This document shows, piece by piece, positions 56,132-64,000 of a stretch of 64,000 nucleotides of DNA (position 1 is the first letter of the stretch; every line of letters begins with the position of its first letter). This DNA comes from Algicola sp. (GTDB lineage: Bacteria; Bacteroidota; Bacteroidia; Flavobacteriales; Flavobacteriaceae), in contig JAAEZN010000008.1 of NCBI GenBank assembly GCA_018222835.1, positions 1-64,000 of the forward strand. Direction: 5' to 3'. Position numbers and translations under genes: made by a program. Below the pieces are notes generated by a model. That model was not told where the DNA came from. It made no database searches and saw only the letters and a list, made by a program, of their open reading frames with translations.

Positions 56132-57097
56132 TTAATTTTTAAAGGATTCGATTATTTGAAGGGCCACTCTGAGGGCATTGGTGCCTTGCTCCAAGCTCAC
56201 GATAGGGGCTGTATCGTTATTAATGGCATCGGCAAAGGTTTCCAATTCGTCCAAAATGGCATTATTTATCTCTATTTCAGGATTTTCAAAATAGATTTGT
56301 TTTTTTTCGCCCTCGGCATTCTGAAGGATCATATCAAAATCACCTGGATTTTCTGGTGCATCCTTCATTTTTACCACTTCTACTTTTTTCTCCAGAAAGT
56401 CAACGGAGATGTAGGCATCGCGCTGAAAGAATCGTGATTTGCGCATATTTTTTAAGGAAATCCGGCTCGAAGTAAGATTGGCTACGCAACCGTTCTTGAA
56501 CTGGATACGGGCGTTTGCAATATCCGGAGATTGACTGATTACTGAAACACCGCTGGCATTAATCTTTTCAACCTCCGAAGGAACTACGCTCAGTATGGCA
56601 TCGATATCATGGATCATAAGGTCCAATACCACTGGAACATCGGTACCTCTTGGATTAAACTCTGCCAAGCGATGCGTTTCTATGAACATGGGATTGTCAA
56701 TTTTGTCCTTTACGGCCAAAAACGCGGGATTGAATCGCTCTACATGGCCTACTTGACCTTTTACACCATGTTTTTTGGTAAGCCCCAATAATTCTTCCGC
56801 TTCTTTCAAAGTATTGGTGATAGGCTTTTCTATAAAAATGTGCTTGCCTTTTTCAATGGCCTTTTTTGCGCAATCGAAATGGGATAGGGTCGGGGTAACA
56901 ATATCGACCACATCCACAGCATCAATCAATTTATTGATATTCTCAAAATAAACGTAACCAAATTCCGCTGCGACTTTTTTGGCGTTGATCTCATCGGGGT
57001 CGTAAAACCCGACCAATTCGTATTTGTCAGATTGGTTTAAGAGCCTCAGGTGTATTTTTCCTAAATGTCCAGCTCCAAGGACACCAACTTTTAGCAT
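56132..57097 (-). CDS. Gfo/Idh/MocA family oxidoreductase
   Basis: A 321-residue NAD(P)-dependent sugar or inositol-type oxidoreductase. I start at ATG 57097 because MLKVGVLGAGHLGKIHLRLL is the normal Rossmann beginning; a longer opening would add 15 unrelated residues. The EKPITNTLKEAEELLGL signature (catalytic K) and VVLDLMIHDIDAILSVV with its histidine are present. Substrate unknown. A TATTTTTG box (complement of 57113-57120) lies upstream. It is 48 bp from the hydroxyacyl-CoA dehydrogenase gene. Confidence 0.93.
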   Translation of the reverse strand: MLKVGVLGAGHLGKIHLRLLNQSDKYELVGFYDPDEINAKKVAAEFGYVYFENINKLIDAVDVVDIVTPTLSHFDCAKKAIEKGKHIFIEKPITNTLKEAEELLGLTKKHGVKGQVGHVERFNPAFLAVKDKIDNPMFIETHRLAEFNPRGTDVPVVLDLMIHDIDAILSVVPSEVEKINASGVSVISQSPDIANARIQFKNGCVANLTSSRISLKNMRKSRFFQRDAYISVDFLEKKVEVVKMKDAPENPGDFDMILQNAEGEKKQIYFENPEIEINNAILDELETFADAINNDTAPIVSLEQGTNALRVALQIIESFKN

Positions 57098-57212
57098 ATT
57101 TCCTGTTTTCGTCAAAAATAAGGATATGATGTCAGTTTCCATAAATTTTTGAGCGGAACTAGGGGGATATTTTTAGGGAACTTTTTAAATTCGTGCCACC
57201 ATACCACAGACC

Positions 57213-57854
57213 ATGAAGGATACGCTTAAGCATAGGGGAATGCGCAAGAACTTGGCAGAAGTTGTAGCGGCCAAGGGGATTACCGATCAGAAAGTTTTAG
57301 ATGCCATTAAAACCATACCAAGACACCTGTTTTTAGATAGCAGTTTTGAAGATCACGCCTATCAGGACAAGGCTTTTCCTATTGGTGCGGACCAAACCAT
57401 CTCCCAGCCATATACCGTAGCGTTCCAAACTGAGTTGTTAAAGGTGGGCCCAAATGCCAAAATATTGGAGATAGGAACGGGAAGCGGATATCAAACCGCT
57501 GTTTTGTTACATCTAAGGGCCAAGGTGTACACGATAGAACGCCAGTCAGAACTATTTAAAACCACCCGCTTATTTTTTAATAAAATGCATTATCGCCCCA
57601 AGAAAGTAATTTTTGGTGATGGTTACAAAGGGTTGCCACAAGAAGCACCTTTTGATGGTATTATTGTTACTGCGGGCGCCCCAGAAGTTCCAAGAGCGCT
57701 ATTGTCCCAATTAAAAATAGGGGGCAGGTTGGTGATTCCTGTTGGGGTAGATGAGCAGATTATGACACTTTTTGTACGCAAGTCCGAAAAGGAATTCGAG
57801 AAAAAAGAATTTGGGTCGTTTCGTTTTGTTCCTTTGTTGGAGGATAAGAACTAG
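57213..57854 (+). CDS. pcm: Protein-L-isoaspartate O-methyltransferase
   Basis: Repairs isoaspartyl damage in proteins with AdoMet. The 213-residue product has VPRHLF-like [41 protein letters not shown], AdoMet motif [15 protein letters not shown] (about 82-96), [25 protein letters not shown] and the C-terminal GGRLVIPVG. It is convergent with smpB and shares four bases (CTAG) at the stops. Confidence 0.95.
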   Translation: MKDTLKHRGMRKNLAEVVAAKGITDQKVLDAIKTIPRHLFLDSSFEDHAYQDKAFPIGADQTISQPYTVAFQTELLKVGPNAKILEIGTGSGYQTAVLLHLRAKVYTIERQSELFKTTRLFFNKMHYRPKKVIFGDGYKGLPQEAPFDGIIVTAGAPEVPRALLSQLKIGGRLVIPVGVDEQIMTLFVRKSEKEFEKKEFGSFRFVPLLEDKN

Positions 57855-58312
57855 TTGTTGAAACTCTTTTTTACACGGGATAGGTTACGCTTATTGTCGC
57901 GATCTTTGATTGTTTCCCTTTTATCGTAAAGTTTTTTACCCTTGGCCAAGCCTATGTTCATTTTGGCAAGACCTCTATCGTTGATAAAAACATTTAAGGG
58001 AACAATGGTCAAACCTGTTGTGGCAACTTCTTTTTGGAGCTTTTTCAACTCTCTTTTGTTAAGCAACAATTTACGCTCTGCTTTTGGCCTGTGGTTATAA
58101 TGTCCACCATGGCTATATTCATCGATCTGCATATTAATCACAAAAAGCTCACCTTTGTGATTAAATTCGCAGAAGCTTTGAGAAATGGAGGCTTTGCCCA
58201 AACGGAGTGATTTAATTTCGGTGCCACCTAAAACTATACCCGCTGTATAGGTGTCCAAAATTTCGTAATCGAACCGGGCCCTTCTGTTTTTTATGTTGAC
58301 ATTTTTCTGCAT
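57851..58312 (-). CDS. smpB: SsrA-binding protein SmpB
   Basis: Partner of tmRNA in rescuing stalled ribosomes. I start at ATG 58312 ([19 protein letters not shown]), giving 153 residues; the in-frame TTG 9 bp earlier is not needed. Family motifs: [92 protein letters not shown]. No tmRNA gene is found in this window. Confidence 0.97.
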   Translation of the reverse strand: MQKNVNIKNRRARFDYEILDTYTAGIVLGGTEIKSLRLGKASISQSFCEFNHKGELFVINMQIDEYSHGGHYNHRPKAERKLLLNKRELKKLQKEVATTGLTIVPLNVFINDRGLAKMNIGLAKGKKLYDKRETIKDRDNKRNLSRVKKSFNN

Positions 58313-58392
58313 CGGGGACAAAAATATAAACTCTTTAGAAAGAAATTTGTAATGTTATGATAGATTTTACGAATAAGTATCAAAACCAATCT

Positions 58393-59142
58393 ATGAAAAG
58401 AATTTTATTTCTACTCACTTTAGTATTTGCCATTAGCTGTAAACAAGAACCAAAAAAAGAGTTGACTGCCCAAGAAATTATAAATCGATCCATTGAGGAT
58501 AGCGGAGGAAAGTTATTTGGGGCCAATAAGGTGGTGTTTGATTTTAGAGATCTAAAATATATTTCGGAACATATTGAAGGGGATCGTGTTTATACCAGGA
58601 TAAGGGATTTGGATTCTGTTGTTATAAAGGATGTTATGCATAGCGATAGCTTTGAGAGATACATAAATGACTCTTTGGTGAAAGTGAAGGATTCAATGGC
58701 TCAACTTTACACCAATTCCATTAATTCGGTTCACTATTTTGTTAGGTTGCCGTTTGGACTTAACGATGCCGCGGTAAACAAAGAGCTGATGGGCAAGGAG
58801 ACCATTAAGAATAAAGAATATTACAAAGTAAAGGTGACCTTTGATCAGCAAGGAGGAGGCGTGGATTTTGAAGACACTTATGTGTATTGGTTTGATGTAG
58901 AGTCGTTTAAACCTGATTACTTGGCCTATAGCTTTTATGTGAATGGTGGTGGTCAGCGATTTAGGAGAGCATATAACGAGCGCTACATTGAAGGTATTCG
59001 CTTTGTGGATTATGAAAACTATAAACCCAAACAAGAAGGAAGCGATATTTTGGAAATTGGCCAGTTGTTCGACAAGGATGGTCTGGAGCTTTTATCCAAA
59101 ATAGAAACTAAAAATATTAGCGTAGCCCGCGAGACCGAGTAA
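58393..59142 (+). CDS. DUF6503 family lipoprotein
   Basis: A 249-residue exported lipoprotein; I start at ATG 58393 so that the signal peptide MKRILFLLTLVFAIS-C16 begins the protein. The body, with TAQEIINRSIEDSGGKLFGANKVVFDFRDLKY and YWFDVESFKPDYLAYSFYVNGGGQRFRRAYNERYIEGIRFVDYENYKP, matches DUF6503 as I recall it, a family of Bacteroidota with a likely LolA/LolB-like beta fold. Function unknown. A short GAGACC/GGTCTC hairpin covers its stop codon (59131-59150). Confidence 0.75.
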   Translation: MKRILFLLTLVFAISCKQEPKKELTAQEIINRSIEDSGGKLFGANKVVFDFRDLKYISEHIEGDRVYTRIRDLDSVVIKDVMHSDSFERYINDSLVKVKDSMAQLYTNSINSVHYFVRLPFGLNDAAVNKELMGKETIKNKEYYKVKVTFDQQGGGVDFEDTYVYWFDVESFKPDYLAYSFYVNGGGQRFRRAYNERYIEGIRFVDYENYKPKQEGSDILEIGQLFDKDGLELLSKIETKNISVARETE

Positions 59143-59184
59143 AAGGTCTCTGAAGTGCTTTTTGTCTTGTAGTGCGGAAAACTG

Positions 59185-59709
59185 CTAATCCATCCGAAGC
59201 CGGATGTCTGTAGGCACACCATCGATAATACGAACAATAAAAAGACTGCTGTTGTCCGAATCGTCCATTTGATCGTATTTTTCCAAGCCTAAAACTTTAT
59301 TTACTAGCATGGGGGTGGTATTGCTGTGGCCTACTACTAAAACATTTTTACCTTCGTTTTGCAGTTTAAACTCTTCAACATCAAAAGCTTGTGGGTCATA
59401 ATATTCAATATCAATATCCTTCTTAATTGATGTCGGCGCTGCCGTCATGGACGTGCGTTCATAATTGGTGGAATATACCTTGTCCAAAGGTATTGGGTCA
59501 AAAACTTCGGCCCAGCGAATGGCCCTGTCCAGACCATCTTGGTTAAGCTCCGGATCTGGGTTATCGGAATCGGTTCTGTCCTTTTCGGCATGACGGATAA
59601 AATAAAAGGTGGAGATAACAGGGTCTTCCACAATTTTCGTATCTTTTTTGCAGGCGATACTTCCAACGAGTATAATTGCAAGGACAATTAGAGGTTTGAT
59701 GGTTCGCAT
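59185..59709 (-). CDS. Histidine phosphatase superfamily lipoprotein
   Basis: A 174-residue exported phosphatase. I start at ATG 59709 (MRTIKPLIVLAIILVGSIA-C20 lipobox); a TTG 12 bp upstream is less likely. The RHG-type catalytic motif is FYFIRHAEKDRTD, followed by LNQDGLDRAIRWAEVF, the general region YSTNYERTSMTAAPT, and the second histidine in VLVVGHSNTTPMLVNKVLG. It resembles SixA/phosphoglycerate-mutase-like phosphatases placed in the periplasm. Substrate unknown. Confidence 0.9.
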   Translation of the reverse strand: MRTIKPLIVLAIILVGSIACKKDTKIVEDPVISTFYFIRHAEKDRTDSDNPDPELNQDGLDRAIRWAEVFDPIPLDKVYSTNYERTSMTAAPTSIKKDIDIEYYDPQAFDVEEFKLQNEGKNVLVVGHSNTTPMLVNKVLGLEKYDQMDDSDNSSLFIVRIIDGVPTDIRLRMD

Positions 59710-59781
59710 AGTTCTATTCAAAGTTTCCGAGTATTTATTGTTTATCCGTTTAAAAGTAACGTTTAATTTTTATTTTCTTGT

Positions 59782-61200
59782 ATGCGCAAGTTTGTGGTTT
59801 GTATTTTGGTTATGGTAAATTGCTCGTTAAGTTGGGGGCAAGAGCTTGTTTTGCCATCAGATTTTAGGCAACATTCGCTCACTCAGTTCAATGCTAGTTT
59901 ATGGAACCCGACTTATGCCTTGGATTGGAACAAACCCAACTCATTGTCCATTTGGACACGTTGGCAATGGCAGAGTATTGATGGTGACCCAACGTCTATC
60001 TTTGCCAATTATACACATCAACTTACACCGAATACAGTTGCTTCAGCTGGCTTTTTGCAGCACAATACAGGGGTGTTTTTATACACTGGGGGAAACTTGA
60101 ATTTTGCCCAAACCTTTCAGCTTGGCGAGGGAATCAGCTTAATGGCCGGACTAAACACGTTTGCTTTTCAACAAACTGTGGCTGATGGGCAATTTGGTAT
60201 AGAAGATGAGCTTACTCCTGAGGAATTGGAAGGCCTTGAAGGTATTAAAGACCAATTTTCACCAGGACTTCGGCTATTGGTAAACCGATTTAGTGTTGGT
60301 TTGGCTTTTGAAAATGCTATTGGCTTCAACGTTTCCGGTAACCAAGAAAATATGGATAGTTTTCAAGTTATAACAGGGACTCTTGGCAATGATTTCCCGA
60401 TCATGATATCGGAGAGTTTTGGAGATAGTTTTATAAGACCGGTTGTTTATGTAAAATCCGTGCCGGAGGGAGATACCCAGTATGGCATCAACGGTTTGAT
60501 GTCCACATCCAAGTTTTGGGTACAAGGCGGCTATAACAGTTTTTATGGTGTTTCTGGCGGATTAGGGGTTACTATATCCAATGCCTTTTCAATTGGTGGG
60601 CTTATGGAATTTGGAACAGATGATTTATTGACAGATGAAGACCCGACCATAGAAATTGTGGCATCATATCACTTTGGAAAGACAAAATTCAAGAAAAAAG
60701 AGCCAAGACTCGAAGACGAAGAGGAAAAATCAAGACAGCTTGAAGAAGAAATCGAACAACAGCGAAGAGAAGAGGAACAAAGGGAGCTTGAAGCAAGAAG
60801 GCAAATGCAGCGCGAGAAAGATTCTTTAGCAGAAATTCGACGAAATAAGCAGCAGTTGGAGCTACAACGCAAAAAAGATAGTATTGCACGTTTACAAAAT
60901 CAGAAAGTAGAGGTAAAACCCAATGAAAGATATGAAGAGGTTGAAAATGAGGATGGGCTGCAACCAGGGTTTTATTTGATCGCTAACGTGTACGGCACAA
61001 AAAAGTATTTCGAAAACTTTATGCAAACGACCAGGGGGATGGGGTTGGAGCCTAAATCCTTTTATAGGAAAGCGAATAAATACAATTATGTGTACTTAGA
61101 ACGATATAACACCATGGAAGAAGCCAGAAAAGCCCGGGATAGTAAGTTTTTTGGAAGGTATGGGGATAAAACTTGGATTTTCCGTGTAAAGGGGAATTAA
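59782..61200 (+). CDS. PorP/SprF-type outer-membrane protein with coiled coil and SPOR-like C-terminus
   Basis: A 472-residue protein. Signal peptide about 1-19 (NCSLSWGQ). Residues about 20-300 look like a PorP/SprF beta-barrel (QHSLTQFNASLWNPTYALDWNKPNSLSIWTRWQW start; FWVQGGYNSFYGVSGGLGV near the end), a family that serves type IX secretion and gliding. Then a charged helical coiled coil at about 303-385 (EEEIEQQRREEEQRELEARRQ), and a C-terminal domain 393-472 (PGFYLIANVYGTKKYFENFMQ...YNYVYLERYNTMEEARKARDSK) resembling a SPOR fold. Usual PorP/SprF proteins are about 300-340 residues and end at the barrel. Confidence 0.82.
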   Translation: MRKFVVCILVMVNCSLSWGQELVLPSDFRQHSLTQFNASLWNPTYALDWNKPNSLSIWTRWQWQSIDGDPTSIFANYTHQLTPNTVASAGFLQHNTGVFLYTGGNLNFAQTFQLGEGISLMAGLNTFAFQQTVADGQFGIEDELTPEELEGLEGIKDQFSPGLRLLVNRFSVGLAFENAIGFNVSGNQENMDSFQVITGTLGNDFPIMISESFGDSFIRPVVYVKSVPEGDTQYGINGLMSTSKFWVQGGYNSFYGVSGGLGVTISNAFSIGGLMEFGTDDLLTDEDPTIEIVASYHFGKTKFKKKEPRLEDEEEKSRQLEEEIEQQRREEEQRELEARRQMQREKDSLAEIRRNKQQLELQRKKDSIARLQNQKVEVKPNERYEEVENEDGLQPGFYLIANVYGTKKYFENFMQTTRGMGLEPKSFYRKANKYNYVYLERYNTMEEARKARDSKFFGRYGDKTWIFRVKGN

Positions 61201-61330
61201 TTTTTTTAGGGCATTATGTTGTTTTAAACATAGGGAGCAATCTCTTCCCAATTCAATAATTTGGGATTTCCAGTTGCTTTGTTCTATTGGAATGCCAACT
61301 TGTTCTAATTCTAAAAGCGTATAGGTCGCG

Positions 61331-61927
61331 TTACTTTTTAAGCTCTTGTTTTATCAAATATTCCAGATACGTAATGGTATTGGTCAAATATTTGCGATCT
61401 TGTGTCATTGTGCTCATGGCTACGGCACCTTGGATCATGGTAAAAAACTGCTTCGCAAATTGAAGCGGAGGGACTGGGAGCCTTATCTCATTCTCTTTGG
61501 CCCCGTTTTCTAGGACAAGCGCAATCTTTCCTTCAACCTCTTTAATGGTCTCTTTTACTGCCGCGGCCAATAGCTTATTGTTTCCTTGCGCATCAACTCC
61601 AACATTTAGCAGGGGGCATCCGCCCATGGGAAGGGAAAAAGCATCGTATTGTTTGTAAAAACTTAATAAGGAATATAGTTTATCCAATGCAGTTACCCCA
61701 AACTCAAGTTTATGGTCTATTGCGGTAAGCAATAGGTTTCGATTGTATTCGAAAGAAGAAAGTGCTAAAGCCTCCTTATTTTCGAAATTACCGTAAATAG
61801 CACCTTTGGTAAGACCGGTAGCTTCGGTTAAATCGCTCATGCTAGTGCCTATGTAGCCATGTTTGTTGAATATGGGAGCCACGGTCTCAATGATATAAGC
61901 TGTGGTTCTTTCGGCTTTCTTGGTCAT
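61331..61927 (-). CDS. TetR/AcrR family transcriptional regulator
   Basis: A 198-residue repressor with an N-terminal helix-turn-helix: IIETVAPIFNKHGYIGTSMSDLTEATGLTKGAIYGNFENKEALAL (about 11-55). The ligand-binding C-domain resembles the TetR_C_6/16 groups with MGGCPLLNVGVDAQGNN. No transporter or enzyme is divergent from it, so its target is not visible; autoregulation in the 121 bp before clpB's end is possible. The gap 61201-61330 contains a decayed repeat copy only. Confidence 0.92.
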   Translation of the reverse strand: MTKKAERTTAYIIETVAPIFNKHGYIGTSMSDLTEATGLTKGAIYGNFENKEALALSSFEYNRNLLLTAIDHKLEFGVTALDKLYSLLSFYKQYDAFSLPMGGCPLLNVGVDAQGNNKLLAAAVKETIKEVEGKIALVLENGAKENEIRLPVPPLQFAKQFFTMIQGAVAMSTMTQDRKYLTNTITYLEYLIKQELKK

Positions 61928-61993
61928 TGTAATAAAGGTTGGTTTTGGCGGAAACTAAGATATAAAAAATCAGATACTGTCTGGTATTTTCTA

Positions 61994-62034
61994 AAATAAA
62001 AGCCCCCACTTTAACACAGTAGGGGCTTATTTTT
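61994..62034 (-). terminator. Intrinsic terminator of clpB
   Basis: Arms AAGCCCCCACT and AGTAGGGGCTT (one mismatch) with a 7-base loop; T-rich sequence on both strands. It is 21 bp past the clpB stop. Confidence 0.82.
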
Positions 62035-62048
62035 AGTGTGATTTGATG

Positions 62049-64000
62049 TTAATCCACCAATTCGTTCTGATTTCTGAACACCAATTGATCATCAAAAGAA
62101 TCCAGAAGTACTATACTGTCAGAGCTTATTTTGCCCGAGAGCAGTTCTTTGGATAAATTGTTCAATACCTCTTTTTGGATCAATCGTTTTACCGGTCTGG
62201 CACCATATTGGGGGTCGTACCCTTTTTCTGCCAAATAGGCGATGGCCTCTTCGGTGGCATCCAGAGTAATATTTTGTTTGGACAACATTTTCTTCAAATT
62301 TTCCAGTTGCAGTCCAACAATATCCTTGATGTCCGATTTGCTCAAAGGTGCGAACATGATAATATCATCAATTCGATTTAAAAATTCCGGTCTTATGGTC
62401 TTGCGCAACAATCCAAGGACTTCGACCCTAGCAGCTTCTGAAGCACTTTCCACGTCAGTAGCATCTTCAAACTTTTCTTGTATAATATGGCTTCCCATGT
62501 TGCTGGTCATAATAATAATGGAGTTTTTAAAATCCGCTACACGACCCTTGTTGTCCGTTAATCTACCTTCGTCCAATACTTGCAATAGAATATTAAAGGT
62601 ATCGGGATGCGCTTTTTCAATCTCATCCAACAAGATTACCGAATAAGGTTTGTGTCTCACAGCTTCCGTTAATTGCCCGCCTTCATCATAGCCTACATAT
62701 CCAGGAGGTGCGCCCACCAATCTACTTACGGAATGACGTTCTTGATACTCGCTCATGTCAATCCTTGTGATGGCATTTTCATCATCGAACAGATAAGAGG
62801 CCAATGTTTTCGCCAACTCGGTTTTACCTACCCCGGTGGTTCCTAGAAAGAGGAAGGATCCAATAGGTTTTTTGGCATCTTGCAATCCGGCCCTACTTCT
62901 TCGGATGGCATCGGAAACGGCAATAATGGCCTCATCTTGACCTACAACCCGTTTGTGGAGTACATCCTCTAGCTTTAGGAGTTTTTCCCTTTCGCTCTGC
63001 ATCATCTTGTTCACAGGAATACCGGTCCACTTGGCTACTACTTCGGCAATATCCTCATAGGTTACTTCTTCCTTGATCAAAGTCCCGGCGGTCTGTTGCG
63101 CTGCAAGCTCTTCCTGCAACTTGTCCAACCTTTCCTGTGCTTCTTTGATTTTGCCGTATCGTAGTTCCGCTACTTTGCCATAGTCCCCGTTTCGCTCTGC
63201 TCGTTCTGCATCGAGTTTAAAATTTTCTATATCCTCTTTTGTTTTTTGGATATTGTCCACTACGGTTTTTTCACTTTCCCATTTGGCGAATATTTCGTTG
63301 CGCTCTTCTTTGAGGTTTGCCAGCTCCAAGTTCAACGACTTTAGTTTGGTCGTATCATTTTCGCGTTTAATGGCTTCTACCTCAATTTCCAACTGCATGA
63401 TCTTTCTGTCCAACACATCCAGTTCTTCTGGCTTGGAATTGATTTCCATTCGAAGTTTGGATGCGGCCTCGTCCATAAGGTCGATTGCCTTGTCCGGTAA
63501 AAAACGATTGGTAATGTACCGTTGTGATAGTTCTACGGCACCGATTACAGCTTCATCCTTAATACGAACTTTGTGGTGCGCTTCGTATTTTTCTTTTATA
63601 CCTCTTAGTATGGAGATGGCACTTTCTGTATCGGGTTCGTCCACCAATACTTTTTGAAACCTACGCTCAAGTGCTTTGTCCTTCTCAAAATATTTTTGGT
63701 ATTCGTCCAAGGTGGTGGCGCCTATGGCTCTAAGCTCACCACGGGCCAGAGCAGGTTTAAGGATGTTGGCGGCATCCATGGCGCCCTGTCCGCCGCCTGC
63801 GCCTACCAAAGTATGGATCTCATCGATAAAGAGTACAATGTTCCCATCTGATGAGGTAACCTCCTTGATTACTGCCTTGAGACGTTCCTCGAACTCACCT
63901 TTATATTTTGCTCCCGCGATAAGAGCACCCATGTCTAGAGAGTAAATTACTTTGTCTTTTAGGTTCTCAGGTACATCTCCTTGAATAATTCGGTGCGCCA
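62049..64000 (-). CDS. clpB: ATP-dependent disaggregase ClpB, partial (5' end beyond window)
   Basis: Hexameric AAA+ chaperone that, with DnaK, pulls proteins out of aggregates. About 650 C-terminal residues are visible; the reading frame stays open to base 64000 ([35 protein letters not shown]), so an internal ATG at 63932 is not the start. Visible parts: NBD1 Walker [16 protein letters not shown], the coiled-coil middle domain (about 63.1-63.5 kb), NBD2 with [50 protein letters not shown] and arginine-finger region, and the ARRPVKR-like [10 protein letters not shown] near the end. A terminator follows. Confidence 0.97.
   Translation of the reverse strand, partial: AHRIIQGDVPENLKDKVIYSLDMGALIAGAKYKGEFEERLKAVIKEVTSSDGNIVLFIDEIHTLVGAGGGQGAMDAANILKPALARGELRAIGATTLDEYQKYFEKDKALERRFQKVLVDEPDTESAISILRGIKEKYEAHHKVRIKDEAVIGAVELSQRYITNRFLPDKAIDLMDEAASKLRMEINSKPEELDVLDRKIMQLEIEVEAIKRENDTTKLKSLNLELANLKEERNEIFAKWESEKTVVDNIQKTKEDIENFKLDAERAERNGDYGKVAELRYGKIKEAQERLDKLQEELAAQQTAGTLIKEEVTYEDIAEVVAKWTGIPVNKMMQSEREKLLKLEDVLHKRVVGQDEAIIAVSDAIRRSRAGLQDAKKPIGSFLFLGTTGVGKTELAKTLASYLFDDENAITRIDMSEYQERHSVSRLVGAPPGYVGYDEGGQLTEAVRHKPYSVILLDEIEKAHPDTFNILLQVLDEGRLTDNKGRVADFKNSIIIMTSNMGSHIIQEKFEDATDVESASEAARVEVLGLLRKTIRPEFLNRIDDIIMFAPLSKSDIKDIVGLQLENLKKMLSKQNITLDATEEAIAYLAEKGYDPQYGARPVKRLIQKEVLNNLSKELLSGKISSDSIVLLDSFDDQLVFRNQNELVD

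Noticed and set aside
59131-59150. GAGACC/GGTCTC hairpin as terminator of the DUF6503 gene
   Set aside because: The stem is only 6 bp, includes the stop codon and has no T-run directly after it.
62049-63932. ClpB as a complete short protein starting at 63932
   Set aside because: The frame continues open to the window edge with typical ClpB sequence, so the ATG at 63932 is internal.

Overview
This 64 kb window looks like a core-chromosome segment of a marine-type member of the Flavobacteriaceae (phylum Bacteroidota). The evidence is the -7 motif TAnnTTTG, sometimes with TTG 17-20 bp upstream, instead of sigma-70 boxes; Bacteroidota-restricted families (DUF4249 with a TonB-dependent receptor, DUF4294, DUF4835, DUF6095, DUF6495, DUF6503, DUF6913, PorP/SprF of type IX secretion); a divergent RNA polymerase omega subunit; monomeric NADP isocitrate dehydrogenase; and many lipoproteins ending in S/A-C. 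Genus cannot be fixed from the sequence alone. I saw no rRNA, tRNA, CRISPR array, prophage, transposase or plasmid gene. Coding density is high and genes sit in short operons on both strands.

Layout. 1-2.5 kb: 5' end of a LytTR-type response regulator, then rpsF-rpsR-rplI and a DUF6495 gene. 2.5-9 kb: collagen-like lipoprotein, hisS, NUDIX hydrolase, M42 aminopeptidase, DUF4294, DUF6095 and a first GntP permease. 9-15 kb: DUF4249 plus TonB receptor pair, isocitrate dehydrogenase, and a 0.6 kb gene-poor gap holding a possible frameshifted gene remnant. 15-20.5 kb: trmD, small membrane protein, rplS, coiled-coil membrane protein, long-form GAPDH and a DegQ-type protease. 20.5-26.4 kb: cell-wall cluster dapF-GNAT-mltG plus a transglycosylase-like protein, an RsmI-like methylase, a tyrosine phosphatase and dnaA. 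26.6-33.8 kb: thioesterase, YigZ, EamA exporter, HAD phosphatase, ribD, GNAT, prmC, ligA and a small conserved gene. 33.8-45.6 kb: split 5'-nucleotidase, DUF6913, dapA, bamD-rpoZ-coaBC-DUF4835-recN, fabI, glycosyltransferase-YbbR-coaE. 45.7-52 kb: histidine kinase/response regulator pair, gluconate permease and gluconokinase, miaA, ion channel. 52-64 kb: exonuclease/GIY-YIG protein, YggS, DUF1015, 3-hydroxyacyl-CoA dehydrogenase, Gfo/Idh oxidoreductase, pcm, smpB, DUF6503, histidine phosphatase, a PorP/SprF-SPOR fusion, TetR regulator and most of clpB.

How the genes work together. Most are housekeeping: translation (rpsF, rpsR, rplI, rplS, hisS, trmD, miaA, prmC, smpB), lysine/peptidoglycan synthesis (dapA, dapF, mltG), envelope assembly and proteolysis (bamD, degQ, clpB), cofactor synthesis (coaBC, coaE, ribD) and DNA maintenance (dnaA, ligA, recN, exonuclease). 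The gluconate permease and kinase form one small catabolic unit.

I found no convincing new multi-gene system. The best leads are an in-frame insertion of a palindromic dispersed repeat inside prmC, related intergenic palindromes elsewhere, a PorP/SprF protein extended by a coiled coil and SPOR-like domain, a swapped-order split 5'-nucleotidase, an eight-G tract in a histidine kinase, and four convergent gene pairs that overlap by exactly four bases at their stop codons.
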